The position numbers were made by a program, and so were the translations under genes. A stretch of DNA of 64,000 bases from Bacteroidota bacterium (GTDB lineage: Bacteria; Bacteroidota; Bacteroidia; Sphingobacteriales; Sphingobacteriaceae): positions 1-64,000 of the forward strand of contig JAMFRP010000013.1 of NCBI GenBank assembly GCA_026224775.1, read 5' to 3'. The notes beneath the pieces are model-generated. The model made no database searches. It worked only from the letters and a program-made list of their open reading frames with translations, and was not told the DNA's origin. Positions within the stretch are counted from its first letter, which is position 1, and each line of letters opens with the position of its first letter. This document shows, one piece after another, positions 46,652-55,354 of the stretch.

Positions 46652-48376
46652 TTACAACGGTTTCCTTATAGTTTCCGGATTGATATTTAGTTTGTTCAAT
46701 ATCGGCATCCCCGGAGGGTTAATCAAGGCGATTTGCATAGCTTCTAGTTGGCCTGTGCGGGTTTTCTTGTTCAGAAAACTACCTTTTAAACGGGTTATGG
46801 TATAATATTGCAGGGTATCTACAATTAAAAGCGGCCAGCCTTTGGCTTTAACACTTTTTATAATATCAGGATTTGCGTACAGGTAAAAGGTGTTTTTAGG
46901 TATGGATTTTATGGTATCGGGATTCATAATCTGCAGTGGCCTGTTTAGATAGAATTCCATAGCCCAGGCATTATCTTCGGGTTGCATTACAGGGTATTTT
47001 TTCAAATCGTGTTGATTGATCCATTCAGCCGCCTGGCTTCCTGCCTGGTATTGGAGCAGAGTTGGGTAAAAAGCCATATTGAGGTAGATATTCACTATAA
47101 ACGAAACCAATACAGTGCTGATAATGATGCGCTGGATACCATCGTGGCTAACTATTTTTGGAACCATAATCATGGCCACATATAGCAGAAATAAGATAGT
47201 CAAAACCGAAGTTGTCAGCACTGAATAAAAGAAATATTCGATAGTACAGATGAGCGCGATCATTATAGCGATTACCGCAATTTGCGTAATACGGATAGTT
47301 TTAATGCTTTTAGGCAATTGTACACCATACAGGTATTGCGCCGTAATTATGGCGAAAAACGGGAACACGATATTCATGTAATGCGGCAGCTGGAACTTAG
47401 ATGCCGAGAACAGCAAAAAGGTAAGCAAAGCCGCGCTGATACAGTACCACTCCTGCCCCTTCGCATTTTTTATACCGGTTTTGATAAAGCGGTATATCGA
47501 CACAAAAAGCAATAAAGACCAAGGCAAAAATGCCCAAAGGGTAGTGTGCACAAAGAAAAACGGATCGCCGCCGCCTTTGATGGGGCCAGTGTTAAAGAAA
47601 CGCCCGAACTGGCTATCCCAGAAAAAGAATTTGATACCGGACACATTGGTGTGATCGAAAATCACCTTTTCGGGATGAATATCGAATTGGTAATAGAGGC
47701 AATAGAGTTCGGGGATGATGAATATCAGCACAAAGATTATCGCTACCAGCCATTTCCAGTTGAACAGTTGTTTCCATTGTTGAGTGATGACGAACTGCCC
47801 AACAATAGCGCCACCAATAGGTATAATGGCGAACATCCCTTTTGTCATGATGGCGCAGGCTGTGAAGATACATCCTGCTAGCAGATGCCAATAATTATTA
47901 CGGATGTTGGCTTTATAAAAATGGTATACCGCGGCGATGATCAATCCGGTTAAATAAGGCTCGGCACGCACATCGTTATTAGAGAGCAGGATATGTTGAG
48001 CGGTAAGTAATATCAGCACCGACCATAGCGCAATTTGTTTGTTGTACAGGTTTTTAGCGAAGTAGTAGGTATATAAAGCCCCCATCAGCAAAAACAAGAT
48101 CCCCGGCAGTTTATAGGCCCAGGTACCAAAGCCAAACAGGTTAAAAGATAGAGCTGCTATCCAAAACGGGAAATGAGGTTTATCAAGCCAATCGCGGCCG
48201 TTTACCATCAGATTTACATAATCATGATGCAGTACCATGGTTTTAGATATGGTAGCGTACAAGGCAGCATCAGGCCCCATAATGGTAACAAATAAGCCGC
48301 TAAAATTAACCGCGGCAGCTAGCGCAATAAAAAAATAAAGCCATTTTAATTGCTTAGCCGGGATAGTTTGCTCCAT
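46652..48376 (-). CDS. GT39-type (ArnT-like) membrane glycosyltransferase, 574 aa
   Basis: About eleven membrane helices. The catalytic first loop has GPDAALYATISKTMV, then GRDWLDKPHFPFW and later NNDVRAEPYL, as in ArnT/PMT-family enzymes that use a polyprenyl-phosphate sugar donor on the outer face of the membrane. The likely acceptor is lipid A, a protein or an envelope glycan. A longer frame to 48502 exists, but its first 42 residues are the translated family B repeat; ATG 48376 is therefore correct. A paralogue lies at 55624. Confidence 0.9.
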   Translation of the reverse strand: MEQTIPAKQLKWLYFFIALAAAVNFSGLFVTIMGPDAALYATISKTMVLHHDYVNLMVNGRDWLDKPHFPFWIAALSFNLFGFGTWAYKLPGILFLLMGALYTYYFAKNLYNKQIALWSVLILLTAQHILLSNNDVRAEPYLTGLIIAAVYHFYKANIRNNYWHLLAGCIFTACAIMTKGMFAIIPIGGAIVGQFVITQQWKQLFNWKWLVAIIFVLIFIIPELYCLYYQFDIHPEKVIFDHTNVSGIKFFFWDSQFGRFFNTGPIKGGGDPFFFVHTTLWAFLPWSLLLFVSIYRFIKTGIKNAKGQEWYCISAALLTFLLFSASKFQLPHYMNIVFPFFAIITAQYLYGVQLPKSIKTIRITQIAVIAIMIALICTIEYFFYSVLTTSVLTILFLLYVAMIMVPKIVSHDGIQRIIISTVLVSFIVNIYLNMAFYPTLLQYQAGSQAAEWINQHDLKKYPVMQPEDNAWAMEFYLNRPLQIMNPDTIKSIPKNTFYLYANPDIIKSVKAKGWPLLIVDTLQYYTITRLKGSFLNKKTRTGQLEAMQIALINPPGMPILNKLNINPETIRKPL

Positions 48377-48420
48377 AAATGATTTGTAATTCGGGTATGG
48401 GCAAATATAATGAGAAAAAA

Positions 48421-48502
48421 TTGTCATTGGAGGAACGAAGCAATCGCGAACTATGCAATTCGATTTGCTTACGTGCGATTGCTTCGTTCCTCGCAATGAC
48501 AA
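48421..48502. repeat. Palindromic intergenic repeat, family B
   Basis: Arms TTGTCATTGGAGGAACGAAG and the mirrored CTTCGTTCCTCGCAATGACA with one difference. It sits between the GT39 and isochorismatase-like genes, in the leader of the GT39 gene. Confidence 0.9.
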
Positions 48503-48514
48503 TTAAAAAAATCT

Positions 48515-49069
48515 TTATAAAAACTTCAGGATATTCTCGGTTGTATCAACCTCTCCTAATCTTGGGAAAATGTATTTGAAACTGTGGTTGTGGGCATCGG
48601 CAAACATGTCGGTCATAGCGTCGCTGGCGAAGGTTACGTTGTAGCCTAACGCTGCTGCGGTACGCGCGGTGCCTTCAACGCCTATGCTGGTTGCAACACC
48701 ACCTATTACTATACCGGTTACGCCTGCTTTTTTAAGCTGGGCATCAAGATCGGTACTTTCAAAAGCGCCCCAGGTTGATTTGGTAACGAAAATGTCCGAA
48801 TCTGTTGTTTTGATTTGGGGGATGATCTCGATAAAATCAGCGGGTAATGAACCACCATGTGACGGTGCAGGCTCTTTGCGTGATGGTTTGAATTTTGCAG
48901 GATCTACATTAACAATTACAACCGGCTGACCGGCTTTGTGAAAAGCATCGGCTAACTTAACTGTGTTTTCAATTACACCGGCTATTGGGTGCGCTACCGG
49001 GAATGCTACAATCCCTTTTTGCATATCGATTAATACGAGTGCTGTTTTTTCGTCTAAGGCAGTTATCAT
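48515..49069 (-). CDS. Isochorismatase-like cysteine hydrolase-fold protein, 184 aa
   Basis: The fold is shown by ALVLIDMQKGIV (Asp15), the Lys-containing DIFVTKSTWGAF and VTGIVIGGVATSIGVEGTAR. The position of the catalytic Cys of nicotinamidase-type members is taken by Ser/Ile here, as in true isochorismatases such as EntB and PhzD. So amidase chemistry by Cys is unlikely, and an enol-ether hydrolase or another role is possible. It is soluble and 12 bases from the repeat that precedes the next gene. Confidence 0.88.
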   Translation of the reverse strand: MITALDEKTALVLIDMQKGIVAFPVAHPIAGVIENTVKLADAFHKAGQPVVIVNVDPAKFKPSRKEPAPSHGGSLPADFIEIIPQIKTTDSDIFVTKSTWGAFESTDLDAQLKKAGVTGIVIGGVATSIGVEGTARTAAALGYNVTFASDAMTDMFADAHNHSFKYIFPRLGEVDTTENILKFL

Positions 49070-49086
49070 GTTTTATTTAGTGTTAT

Positions 49087-49200
49087 TTATTGAGTGAATG
49101 AGCGAATTAGTGATTGAGTGATTGTTTATTTGGTGAATTAGTGATTAAAAAAGGGAACTTAATCTAACACAATCAACTTATTCAACCAATCAACTAATTG
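49087..49200. repeat. AT-rich degenerate repeat region
   Basis: Words such as GTGAATTAGTGATTGAGTGA on one side and ATCAACTTATTCAACCAATC on the other echo 38485-38654. No gene is seen in 49070-49309. Confidence 0.6.
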
Positions 49201-49309
49201 ATAAGGCAAACTTACAAGTTTAACTTATCACGTTGAAAAAATAATTGTCATCCAATAAACATTTTGATGGTTTTGAGGTATTAATAAATACAATTAATCT
49301 CAACATATC

Positions 49310-49822
49310 ATGAAATACGCATTTCTTTTCGGCACCAGCGCTTTTATAGTTCCACAGGGTGTTATTACTGTTGCTAATGACGATATTACCAAGCAGATCC
49401 TGCATGTTCATTCTCTTTACCATGATAACGACCCGGCATCGTTTTTCAGTATAAACCTGGATATTCAGGATGCCGCGGACAATTACATACGCCTTACCGA
49501 AAACAAAGCTGAAAGCGAAGGCAATTACAAGGTTGAAACCGAACGAAACAGCGTAAAGGTATTAAACAGTAATGGATCTGTACTGATACATGTTCATCAA
49601 TTGGATAACGAAACCGCCATGAACCTTGAGCATAATATTACTGCCGAGTTTGAGGTAAATATGCCTTTAGCAGTGATACGCATTAGCGGTGATTTCATGG
49701 CTGATGGTGTACACGTTGTTGCCGAAAATGAGAAACTTTGGGTTAATGAAGATTCCTGGGCAACAGCGGCGCTGTCAGGTAGCGGGCCTTTGCGCTTTAC
49801 CGCGGCAGGTGTGGCTATATAG
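49310..49822 (+). CDS. Hypothetical protein, 170 aa
   Basis: No family was recognised. The sequence starts MKYAFLFGTSAFIVPQGVIT, which is not a normal signal peptide, and continues with short beta strands (FFSINLDIQDAADNYIRL, VLNSNGSVLIHVHQL, FEVNMPLAVIRISGDF). It is likely a soluble, mainly beta protein. It stands alone, directly before the repeat array. Confidence 0.7.
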   Translation: MKYAFLFGTSAFIVPQGVITVANDDITKQILHVHSLYHDNDPASFFSINLDIQDAADNYIRLTENKAESEGNYKVETERNSVKVLNSNGSVLIHVHQLDNETAMNLEHNITAEFEVNMPLAVIRISGDFMADGVHVVAENEKLWVNEDSWATAALSGSGPLRFTAAGVAI

Positions 49823-49840
49823 TTAATTGCATTCTTCTCT

Positions 49841-50396
49841 CCTTGTCATTCTGAACGGAGTGAAGAATCTCAGAACTTTGCTCACGTTTTGCATTAGCGG
49901 ATAGATTCTTCGTCCCTCAGAATGTCAAATCTTGTAGATGAATAATCTCTTTACTCCTTGTCATTCTGAACAAAGTGAAGAATCTCAGAACTTTGCTCAA
50001 CGGTTTGCATTAGCGGATAGATTCTTCGTTCCTCAGAATGACAAATCTTATAAATAATAAAGATTCTCTTTACTTCTTGTCATTCTGAACGGAGTCAAGA
50101 ATCTCAGAACTTTGCTCAACGTTTTGCATGGGCGGATAGATTCTTCGTTCCTCAGAATGACAAATCTTGTAGATGAATAATCTCTTTACTCCTTGTCATT
50201 CTGAACGGAGTGAAGAATCTCAGAACTTTGCCCTACGGTTTGCATTAGCGGATAGATTCTTCGTCCCTCAGAATGTCAAATCTTATAAATATAAAGATTC
50301 TCTTTACTCCTTGTCATTCTGAACAAAGTGAAGAATCTCAGAACTTTGCCCAACGGTTTGCATTAGCGGATAGATTCTTCGTTCCTCAGAATGTCA
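49841..50396. repeat. Tandem array of five family C palindromic repeats
   Basis: Five units begin at about 49841, 49956, 50075, 50191 and 50309 (spacing 115-119 bases). Each starts CCTTGTCATTCTGAAC, holds AAGAATCTCAGAACTTTGC and ends ATAGATTCTTCG(T/t)CCCTCAG. The units are imperfect palindromes. Linkers alternate between two types: one with CTTGTAGATGAATAATCTC (after units 1 and 3), one with CTTATAAATA...AAAGATTC (after units 2 and 4). This suggests growth by duplication of a two-unit block. No gene lies in 49823-50420. Confidence 0.92.
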
Positions 50397-50420
50397 AAGA
50401 GAAAAGAGAACTTACGGTTT

Positions 50421-50636
50421 TCAATCCCCCAGCTCATAACAATCAAACCCGGCGGTTTGCAGGGTTGATTCTACTTTGCGTGGGCAAAGGTTATTGCTTA
50501 CAATACGCAGGATACGGTCGCAATCATCCAGATCGACATTCCAATCCTCGATAGCCGGCATGGCGGTTAATAAGGGTTTAATCTTACTAACCGCTTTTAA
50601 GTCGGCAACATTTGTTACAAATACCAGTATCTCCAT
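50421..50636 (-). CDS. HMA-like (ferredoxin-fold) small protein without CxxC, 71 aa
   Basis: The pattern MEILVFVTNVADLKAVSKIK, AIEDWNVDLDDCDRILRIV and KVESTLQTAGFDCYEL follows the beta-alpha-beta-beta-alpha-beta layout of heavy-metal-associated domains, but the metal-binding CxxC in the first loop is missing. So it is probably not a metallochaperone in the usual sense. It closes a minus-strand group with a membrane protein and an ECF sigma factor and ends at the repeat array. Confidence 0.75.
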   Translation of the reverse strand: MEILVFVTNVADLKAVSKIKPLLTAMPAIEDWNVDLDDCDRILRIVSNNLCPRKVESTLQTAGFDCYELGD

Positions 50637-50659
50637 GCAGGGGTATTGTTAAAGTTTAA

Positions 50660-51064
50660 TTATTCGGTTGCTTTTGGGGCTTCGGTTTTAAAATCCTCCC
50701 AATCGCCAAACCTTCCGCCACGGTGGTGGCCACTGAAACCTCCGCACATGCGCTCGGCCATTTTTTGTTTGAAGCGTTCTTTTTCTTCTGGAGTCATGTT
50801 TTTAAACTTTTCTTCCATACGGCGGCGCATCCATGGGCCTCCATCTCCATTACCCCAGCCTCTACCACCTTTACCAAAACCAAATAGTAGTTTGCATAGT
50901 ATAAATATGCCCATTGCCTGCCAAAAAGTTATTATGCCTACGTGTAGTATAGCAGGCAGCAGGTTATTCCATAACTGCATTACCACAAAACTCACCAGCG
51001 ATAAAACAACCGCTGCCAGTATCGGGATAAAAATAAATCGTCCTTTAAAAAATATTCTTTTCAT
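50660..51064 (-). CDS. Hypothetical membrane protein with Gly-rich, basic tail, 134 aa
   Basis: Two hydrophobic helices (FIFIPILAAVVLSLVSFVV and GIITFWQAMGIFILCKLLF) are followed by a cytosolic or periplasmic tail with GGRGWGNGDGGPW, the helix MTPEEKERFKQKMAERM and a Gly/His/Arg-rich end. The helix resembles the LTxxQ-free core of Spy/CpxP-like proteins, but the match is weak. It lies 60 bases after the sigma factor gene and is probably cotranscribed with it; it could be its membrane partner (anti-sigma-like), which is inference. ATG 51064 is preferred over a start at 51106. Confidence 0.7.
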   Translation of the reverse strand: MKRIFFKGRFIFIPILAAVVLSLVSFVVMQLWNNLLPAILHVGIITFWQAMGIFILCKLLFGFGKGGRGWGNGDGGPWMRRRMEEKFKNMTPEEKERFKQKMAERMCGGFSGHHRGGRFGDWEDFKTEAPKATE

Positions 51065-51124
51065 GTCTTTAATTTTTTTCGTGTAATTATTTGTTTTGAA
51101 ATGCACTCAAGAGGGCTTCGCCGT

Positions 51125-51715
51125 TTAATATTCTGTAATCTCTTCATATAATTGTTTCAACCGTTTACGCAAGTGCAGTACAGCATAGCGTTTGCGGGTT
51201 ACCAGGGTTTGCACATTATCACCGGTTAGTTCGGCCATCTCGGCAAAGGAAACATCCTCCAGTTCATTCCAGATGAAAACCTGGCGTTGCTTTTCGGGCA
51301 GTTCATCCAGTGCTAAAAAAAGCTCTTCCCAAAAAAGATTGCGCAGGTACTCTGTTTCGGGGGTGGATGCTTCTGTTAACAGAATGGCTTTAAAGTCGGT
51401 GCCGTCATCATCAGGATCTTCATCGCTACCCACCAGCATGTCGTCCAATAGCGTTTCTGATTTCTTTTTATGCTTATCGGTAATTTTGTTGGTGGCAACC
51501 TTGTACAACCAGGCGCCTGTTTGTTCTATCGGCTGCGAATTAATCACTGAACTAAACTGGTACCAAACATCCTGCAGAATGTCCTCGGCATCGGCATCGC
51601 TTTTTACCCTGCGACGAATAAAGCCCAGCAAGTTTTTACCATACGATTTTATCGTTTGTATAACATGACTGTTTTTATCCTCGGGCATTACGGCTGTTAC
51701 CAATGTATTGTGCAT
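51125..51715 (-). CDS. ECF-type RNA polymerase sigma factor, 196 aa
   Basis: Region 2 is at about 30-90 (RRRVKSDADAEDILQDVWYQ, then WLYKVATNKITDKHKKK) and region 4 at about 130-185 (LDELPEKQRQVFIWNELEDV, SFAEMAELTGDNVQTLVTRK). A linker rich in Asp separates them. Such factors redirect RNA polymerase to stress or envelope promoters. No classical anti-sigma gene follows; the membrane protein downstream may play that role. Confidence 0.92.
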   Translation of the reverse strand: MHNTLVTAVMPEDKNSHVIQTIKSYGKNLLGFIRRRVKSDADAEDILQDVWYQFSSVINSQPIEQTGAWLYKVATNKITDKHKKKSETLLDDMLVGSDEDPDDDGTDFKAILLTEASTPETEYLRNLFWEELFLALDELPEKQRQVFIWNELEDVSFAEMAELTGDNVQTLVTRKRYAVLHLRKRLKQLYEEITEY

Positions 51716-51762
51716 TTAAAGATAAAGACGATTGGGCAATAAAAACATTTTAAATTATTTAT

Positions 51763-51800
51763 AAAAAAAAGCAGCACCCGGTTGGGTGCTGCTTTTTTTT
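51763..51800. terminator. Bidirectional intrinsic terminator
   Basis: AAAAAAAAGCAGCACCC pairs with GGGTGCTGCTTTTTTTT over a four-base loop. It stands between two minus-strand genes and works on both strands by sequence. Confidence 0.9.
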
Positions 51801-51810
51801 ATAAATAATA

Positions 51811-51924
51811 GTGATTGGTGATTGGTTGGGGATAGTGATTGGTGATTGGTTAATTAGAGATTAGGCTTTTGCAGCTTAACATAATGCCCCTCTAATCTCT
51901 AATCTCTAATCTCTAATCTCTAAT
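51811..51924. repeat. Short tandem repeats (24-bp pair and five heptamers)
   Basis: Two direct copies of GTGATTGGTGATTGGTT (51811 and 51835) are followed by five copies of CTCTAAT at 51890-51924. The stop codon of the minus-strand DUF6263-like gene (51920-51922) lies inside the last heptamer. Confidence 0.85.
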
Positions 51925-52840
51925 GATCCGTCGTAGTAATGTCGGAATGGATTTTCATGGGTACTTTCATGCCGCCGGGGATTTTGGGGTTATCCTGGAT
52001 GTCGATAGTTCCGGATACATCTTGTTTTAGTTTTTCTTCGATCACCCAGCCTGTTTTTTTATCGGCTTTGATATCTGATGTTAGCGTACCGTTCAGGTCA
52101 TATTTTACCGGCATGCCGTTTATCTGGCTTACTTTGCCATCATTAGCTGAAGTAATTTTTGCGTCGCCATGTATTTGGTAATAAGCATCGGTTACATCCT
52201 GCAACTGGTAGGTTGTGGAGATGTTGGCCGCCATTACAGATTGCAGTGTAGTATTTATTACCCAGGAATTGCCTTTTGATACTTTAACTGATGGGTAGAT
52301 AGCCAATGTTTGTTCCAGGTTACCTTTAAAGGCGCTTTCGCCGAATGATTGCATAAACTGGGTTTTCATTTGCGCTTTTTGCGTTTCGTCCATTTGCGGC
52401 ATGCCTGCAAATATGGAAGTGATGATGGCTTCGATATTCTTTACTTCAAGCACACGGCCTGATTTGGTAATGGTTACCGAGAAGGGTTTATTGATCATGG
52501 CTGATAAAAAACTTGATGACATATCGGTACTATCTTTTTTATCGGAGTTCATTTCAACCGTGCCGTTTGGCGATACTATTTTCATGGCGATATTGGCATA
52601 GCTTACCTGCATGTTGTAGATGGTATCCTTAACATCGGTAATGTTATAAGCGGTTTTGGATGACATATCAACCGCGACAGTTACATCCTGCCCGTTATAG
52701 CTTTGTACAATTGACGATGTTACCGTGCTAACGGTGTAATAGGTGTTGCCTTTTACCAGGTTTAAAACCGGCTTTACTTTTTGTGCCTCACATGGCGCAA
52801 GTATAATTATCGACAGTAAAAAGCTTAATAGAATTTTCAT
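51920..52840 (-). CDS. Exported DUF6263-like protein, 306 aa
   Basis: The signal peptide MKILLSFLLSIIILAPCEA is followed by VLNLVKGNTYYTVSTVTSSI and mostly beta structure ending in GTIDIQDNPKIPGGM. The layout resembles DUF6263 proteins of Bacteroidota, whose function is not known. A Met-rich helix lies around DETQKAQMKTQFMQSF. It is probably periplasmic or on the surface. It is in a minus-strand series of exported proteins (52907, 54836). Confidence 0.78.
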   Translation of the reverse strand: MKILLSFLLSIIILAPCEAQKVKPVLNLVKGNTYYTVSTVTSSIVQSYNGQDVTVAVDMSSKTAYNITDVKDTIYNMQVSYANIAMKIVSPNGTVEMNSDKKDSTDMSSSFLSAMINKPFSVTITKSGRVLEVKNIEAIITSIFAGMPQMDETQKAQMKTQFMQSFGESAFKGNLEQTLAIYPSVKVSKGNSWVINTTLQSVMAANISTTYQLQDVTDAYYQIHGDAKITSANDGKVSQINGMPVKYDLNGTLTSDIKADKKTGWVIEEKLKQDVSGTIDIQDNPKIPGGMKVPMKIHSDITTTDH

Positions 52841-52906
52841 GAAAATAGATGGATTTTAATTTATTGTTTTTTTGTTTGATGTGTGGGTTTCCTTCGAGAT
52901 GCAGTA

Positions 52907-53389
52907 TTACTCTACATAATATTTTTGTTCAACTTTTACAGTGCCTTCGCTGTTATCTGTTTTGATGTAAACGTGCACGGTGTACAGGAAATTATCAAAA
53001 ATATAGATATTATTGAACTGATCCACTCCCTGGAAATTCTTTCTTAATTCTGCGGATTTTGCCTGGCCTATCAGCTCGAGGATATATTTTGTATTGGTGC
53101 TGGTGTAGGTAACTATATGTAATACAAGCGGAGTACTGGTTTTAATGCCATCGCCCATAATTACGCTTTCGCATTTTGAAGCAGAGGTTGTACCTACATA
53201 GTGCCTTAGCGTTAGCCCGTTTACCTCCTGAGTGTACTCCTGCTTAAATGGCTTGCCCGTGGTTAGAAAATAGTTAGCATCGGTCATGTTAATGGTAGCC
53301 AGGTTTGTTAGATCAGACATGGAAACGCTTTGCGCACGGGAAGCTATCGCGCCTAAGCATAAAATCAGCATTACCAACAGCTTTTTCAT
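52907..53389 (-). CDS. Exported hypothetical protein, 160 aa
   Basis: The signal peptide MKKLLVMLILCLGAIASRA precedes a short alpha/beta protein with the segments TTGKPFKQEYTQEVNGLTLR and FNNIYIFDNFLYTVHVYIKT. No family was recognised. It is the gene upstream of the DUF6263-like one in the same direction, with 66 bases between them. Confidence 0.75.
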   Translation of the reverse strand: MKKLLVMLILCLGAIASRAQSVSMSDLTNLATINMTDANYFLTTGKPFKQEYTQEVNGLTLRHYVGTTSASKCESVIMGDGIKTSTPLVLHIVTYTSTNTKYILELIGQAKSAELRKNFQGVDQFNNIYIFDNFLYTVHVYIKTDNSEGTVKVEQKYYVE

Positions 53390-53441
53390 TGTATCAAATA
53401 TATGTTTTTTTGGTGAGAGGTAAGAAGAGGTGCGGGATAGA

Positions 53442-53529
53442 TGTTCGGAAGATCAAAGGGTCATACAGCGTAGTCGAAGTATGTGGGCAGGCCTCTGCGC
53501 CAACCCTTCGACTACGCTCAGGGTGACAC
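53442..53529. repeat. Intergenic repeat, family D
   Basis: Sequence with arms GCGTAGTCGAAG and CTTCGACTACGC around GGCCTCTGCGCC, followed by TCAGGGTGACACC. A second copy is at 57307-57399; they share also the left flank TGTTCGGAAGATCAAA. Confidence 0.88.
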
Positions 53530-53608
53530 CACACACACATAACTTATTTAAGTGCAATTGAAATTACATAATAGGCCGAGCACCTATAGTGCTGAATGAA
53601 TGCATTTA

Positions 53609-54742
53609 CTATTTACTTCTAATCACTGTTTTCTGACTACCAGCCTCCGGCACTTCCCTCCTCTCTCCTTTTTCCCACGACATTACCAGCCTTACCATGC
53701 GGTTGTAGGTTTGCAGGCCGTGTGGTTGGTTATTCGCTTTTAAGAAATTGTTATAAAACAAGCTGCTTATCACATCTATAGCGCTTTCGTGCGATAGCCA
53801 GTAATTGCGTTCGGCAACAAAATCGAGATGAACCTGGGGCAGTACGCGTTTTTTTAGTTGGATTTGGAGGGTGCTGTCGCGCATATGTAAGTCGCCCATG
53901 CATTCGTCAACCAGTTCGTGCCAGGCGGAGTAGCGCAACAGGCGGTCGTTTGATTTGATGCCGATGAGGAAACCGACAAAGTTTGCTTCATCCTCGGCGC
54001 CATACCCCATTTGGTGCGACATTTCATGACAAGCCACAAATGGCCGCAGGAATACCGGCATCTGGTAATTGATCTGCGATTCGGTGGTATAAGGGTTATA
54101 GTAGCCTGATGTACCCAGGTAGTTGATGACAGGCGTAAATAAAGACAGTTTGATATCCGGTCTGTAGGTTGAAAAATCTTTTGAACTATCAGACATCACT
54201 TTAACTGCTTTGATTGCTGTCTGGATAATGGCTTTATTCCCTTGCTGCAAATCGGTGGCTGTAACGCGCGAACGGGTGGCGTTGGCGCTATCAATAGCCA
54301 TTTGGGTGAGGGAATAGAGTTGTTGGGTGGTGTAGTCGCTATCAGCCAATTTTAATCGTTCCCCTGCTGATGGGCGGAAGTAATTCAATCCCCACAAAAA
54401 ATAAAAACTTAGGGTAGCTATTTGTAGGGTGATGATCATTCCTAATACCAATATCCCCGCAGGCCTAAACTGTTTTTTAAACAATAAACGTATCAGCTTA
54501 ACAATATAATAAACGATGAAGCCAATGGCCACGAGGTATAAAATATCGCCGACACTAAACGGGAACAGGTTAAATATTGGGTGAAGAATGTGGCAAATTA
54601 CCGGGTAGATGCCGGTTGAGTAATAACGCTCAATAATTAAAGGATAAGCCTCGAGCCATTGCAACAGGAGATACACAACAGCAAGTATTGCTACAACGAT
54701 GATCCGTTTTTTTAAAATGCTGCTTTGGGGCCTTTTGCGCAT
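53609..54742 (-). CDS. DUF3810 membrane protein with HExxH motif, 377 aa
   Basis: Three membrane helices (about 13-30, 62-86, 95-118) are followed by a large soluble domain. That domain has a zinc-protease motif, HEMSH at residues 239-243, in FVACHEMSHQMGYGAEDEAN, with Glu residues 8-10 positions later as possible third ligand. DUF3810 proteins are common in Bacteroidota and of unknown function. The intact motif suggests a membrane-bound metallopeptidase. Confidence 0.88.
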   Translation of the reverse strand: MRKRPQSSILKKRIIVVAILAVVYLLLQWLEAYPLIIERYYSTGIYPVICHILHPIFNLFPFSVGDILYLVAIGFIVYYIVKLIRLLFKKQFRPAGILVLGMIITLQIATLSFYFLWGLNYFRPSAGERLKLADSDYTTQQLYSLTQMAIDSANATRSRVTATDLQQGNKAIIQTAIKAVKVMSDSSKDFSTYRPDIKLSLFTPVINYLGTSGYYNPYTTESQINYQMPVFLRPFVACHEMSHQMGYGAEDEANFVGFLIGIKSNDRLLRYSAWHELVDECMGDLHMRDSTLQIQLKKRVLPQVHLDFVAERNYWLSHESAIDVISSLFYNNFLKANNQPHGLQTYNRMVRLVMSWEKGERREVPEAGSQKTVIRSK

Positions 54743-54779
54743 GGGGTAAATATAGCGGATAAATTATCCGCAGAAAAGC

Positions 54780-54815
54780 AAAAAAGCCACCGGGATTATC
54801 TCCTGATGGCTTTTA
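54780..54815 (-). terminator. Intrinsic terminator after the DUF2911 gene
   Basis: AAAAGCCA and TGGCTTTT form the outer stem of an imperfect hairpin; on the minus strand six T follow. It separates the DUF2911 gene from the DUF3810 gene. Confidence 0.8.
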
Positions 54816-54835
54816 TATAAATTGTTACTTATAGC

Positions 54836-55354
54836 TTATTTTGTTTTTACAGGTACTTTAAGTTCATCCCACATCAACTCAAAACCATCGCCGTTAATTT
54901 TATAAACCAAACTCTCGTGCATAATAGATTTTTTAGGCGTTACGGTTACGCGTAAAACATCTTTTGATGCATCATACTTAAATGCACCCCATTGGTTGGC
55001 TACACTGTTAAAAATGATAGTCCATGTTTTTTCGCCGGGAATAGCGAAGAAACCATAAGTACCAGCAGGTAAAGTTTTGCCTTCAACCGTAATGTCTTTA
55101 GTGGTGGTAAAACGGGTTGCTTCATTAGCTCCGGTACGCCAAACGGCATCATAAGGAACTAATTTGCCCCATATTTGGCGTCCTCTAACTGATGGACTGC
55201 CATAGTTAATGGTAATGGTTGAGCCATTAACCACGCCGCTTACGCTATCGCGCGGGCTGGCAATGGGTTTAGGTGCTTGTGCAAACGCAGCACTGGTAAA
55301 CATACAGGCCGCTACCAAAAATAGTACAGCCCTTAAGCGAATTGTTGTTTTCAT
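54836..55354 (-). CDS. Exported DUF2911 protein, 172 aa
   Basis: After a signal peptide (VLFLVAACMFTSAAFAQ) comes the DUF2911 signature: ITINYGSPSVRGRQIWGKLV, PYDAVWRTGANEATRFTTTK, LPAGTYGFFAIPGEKTWTII and FNSVANQWGAFKYD. The family is a beta-sandwich found in Bacteroidota, exported, with no known activity. The length fits. Confidence 0.93.
   Translation of the reverse strand: MKTTIRLRAVLFLVAACMFTSAAFAQAPKPIASPRDSVSGVVNGSTITINYGSPSVRGRQIWGKLVPYDAVWRTGANEATRFTTTKDITVEGKTLPAGTYGFFAIPGEKTWTIIFNSVANQWGAFKYDASKDVLRVTVTPKKSIMHESLVYKINGDGFELMWDELKVPVKTK

Noticed and set aside
49841..50396. CRISPR-like array
   Set aside because: The repeated units are about 90 bases and palindromic, and the linkers are of only two recurring types instead of unique spacers. 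No cas gene is near.
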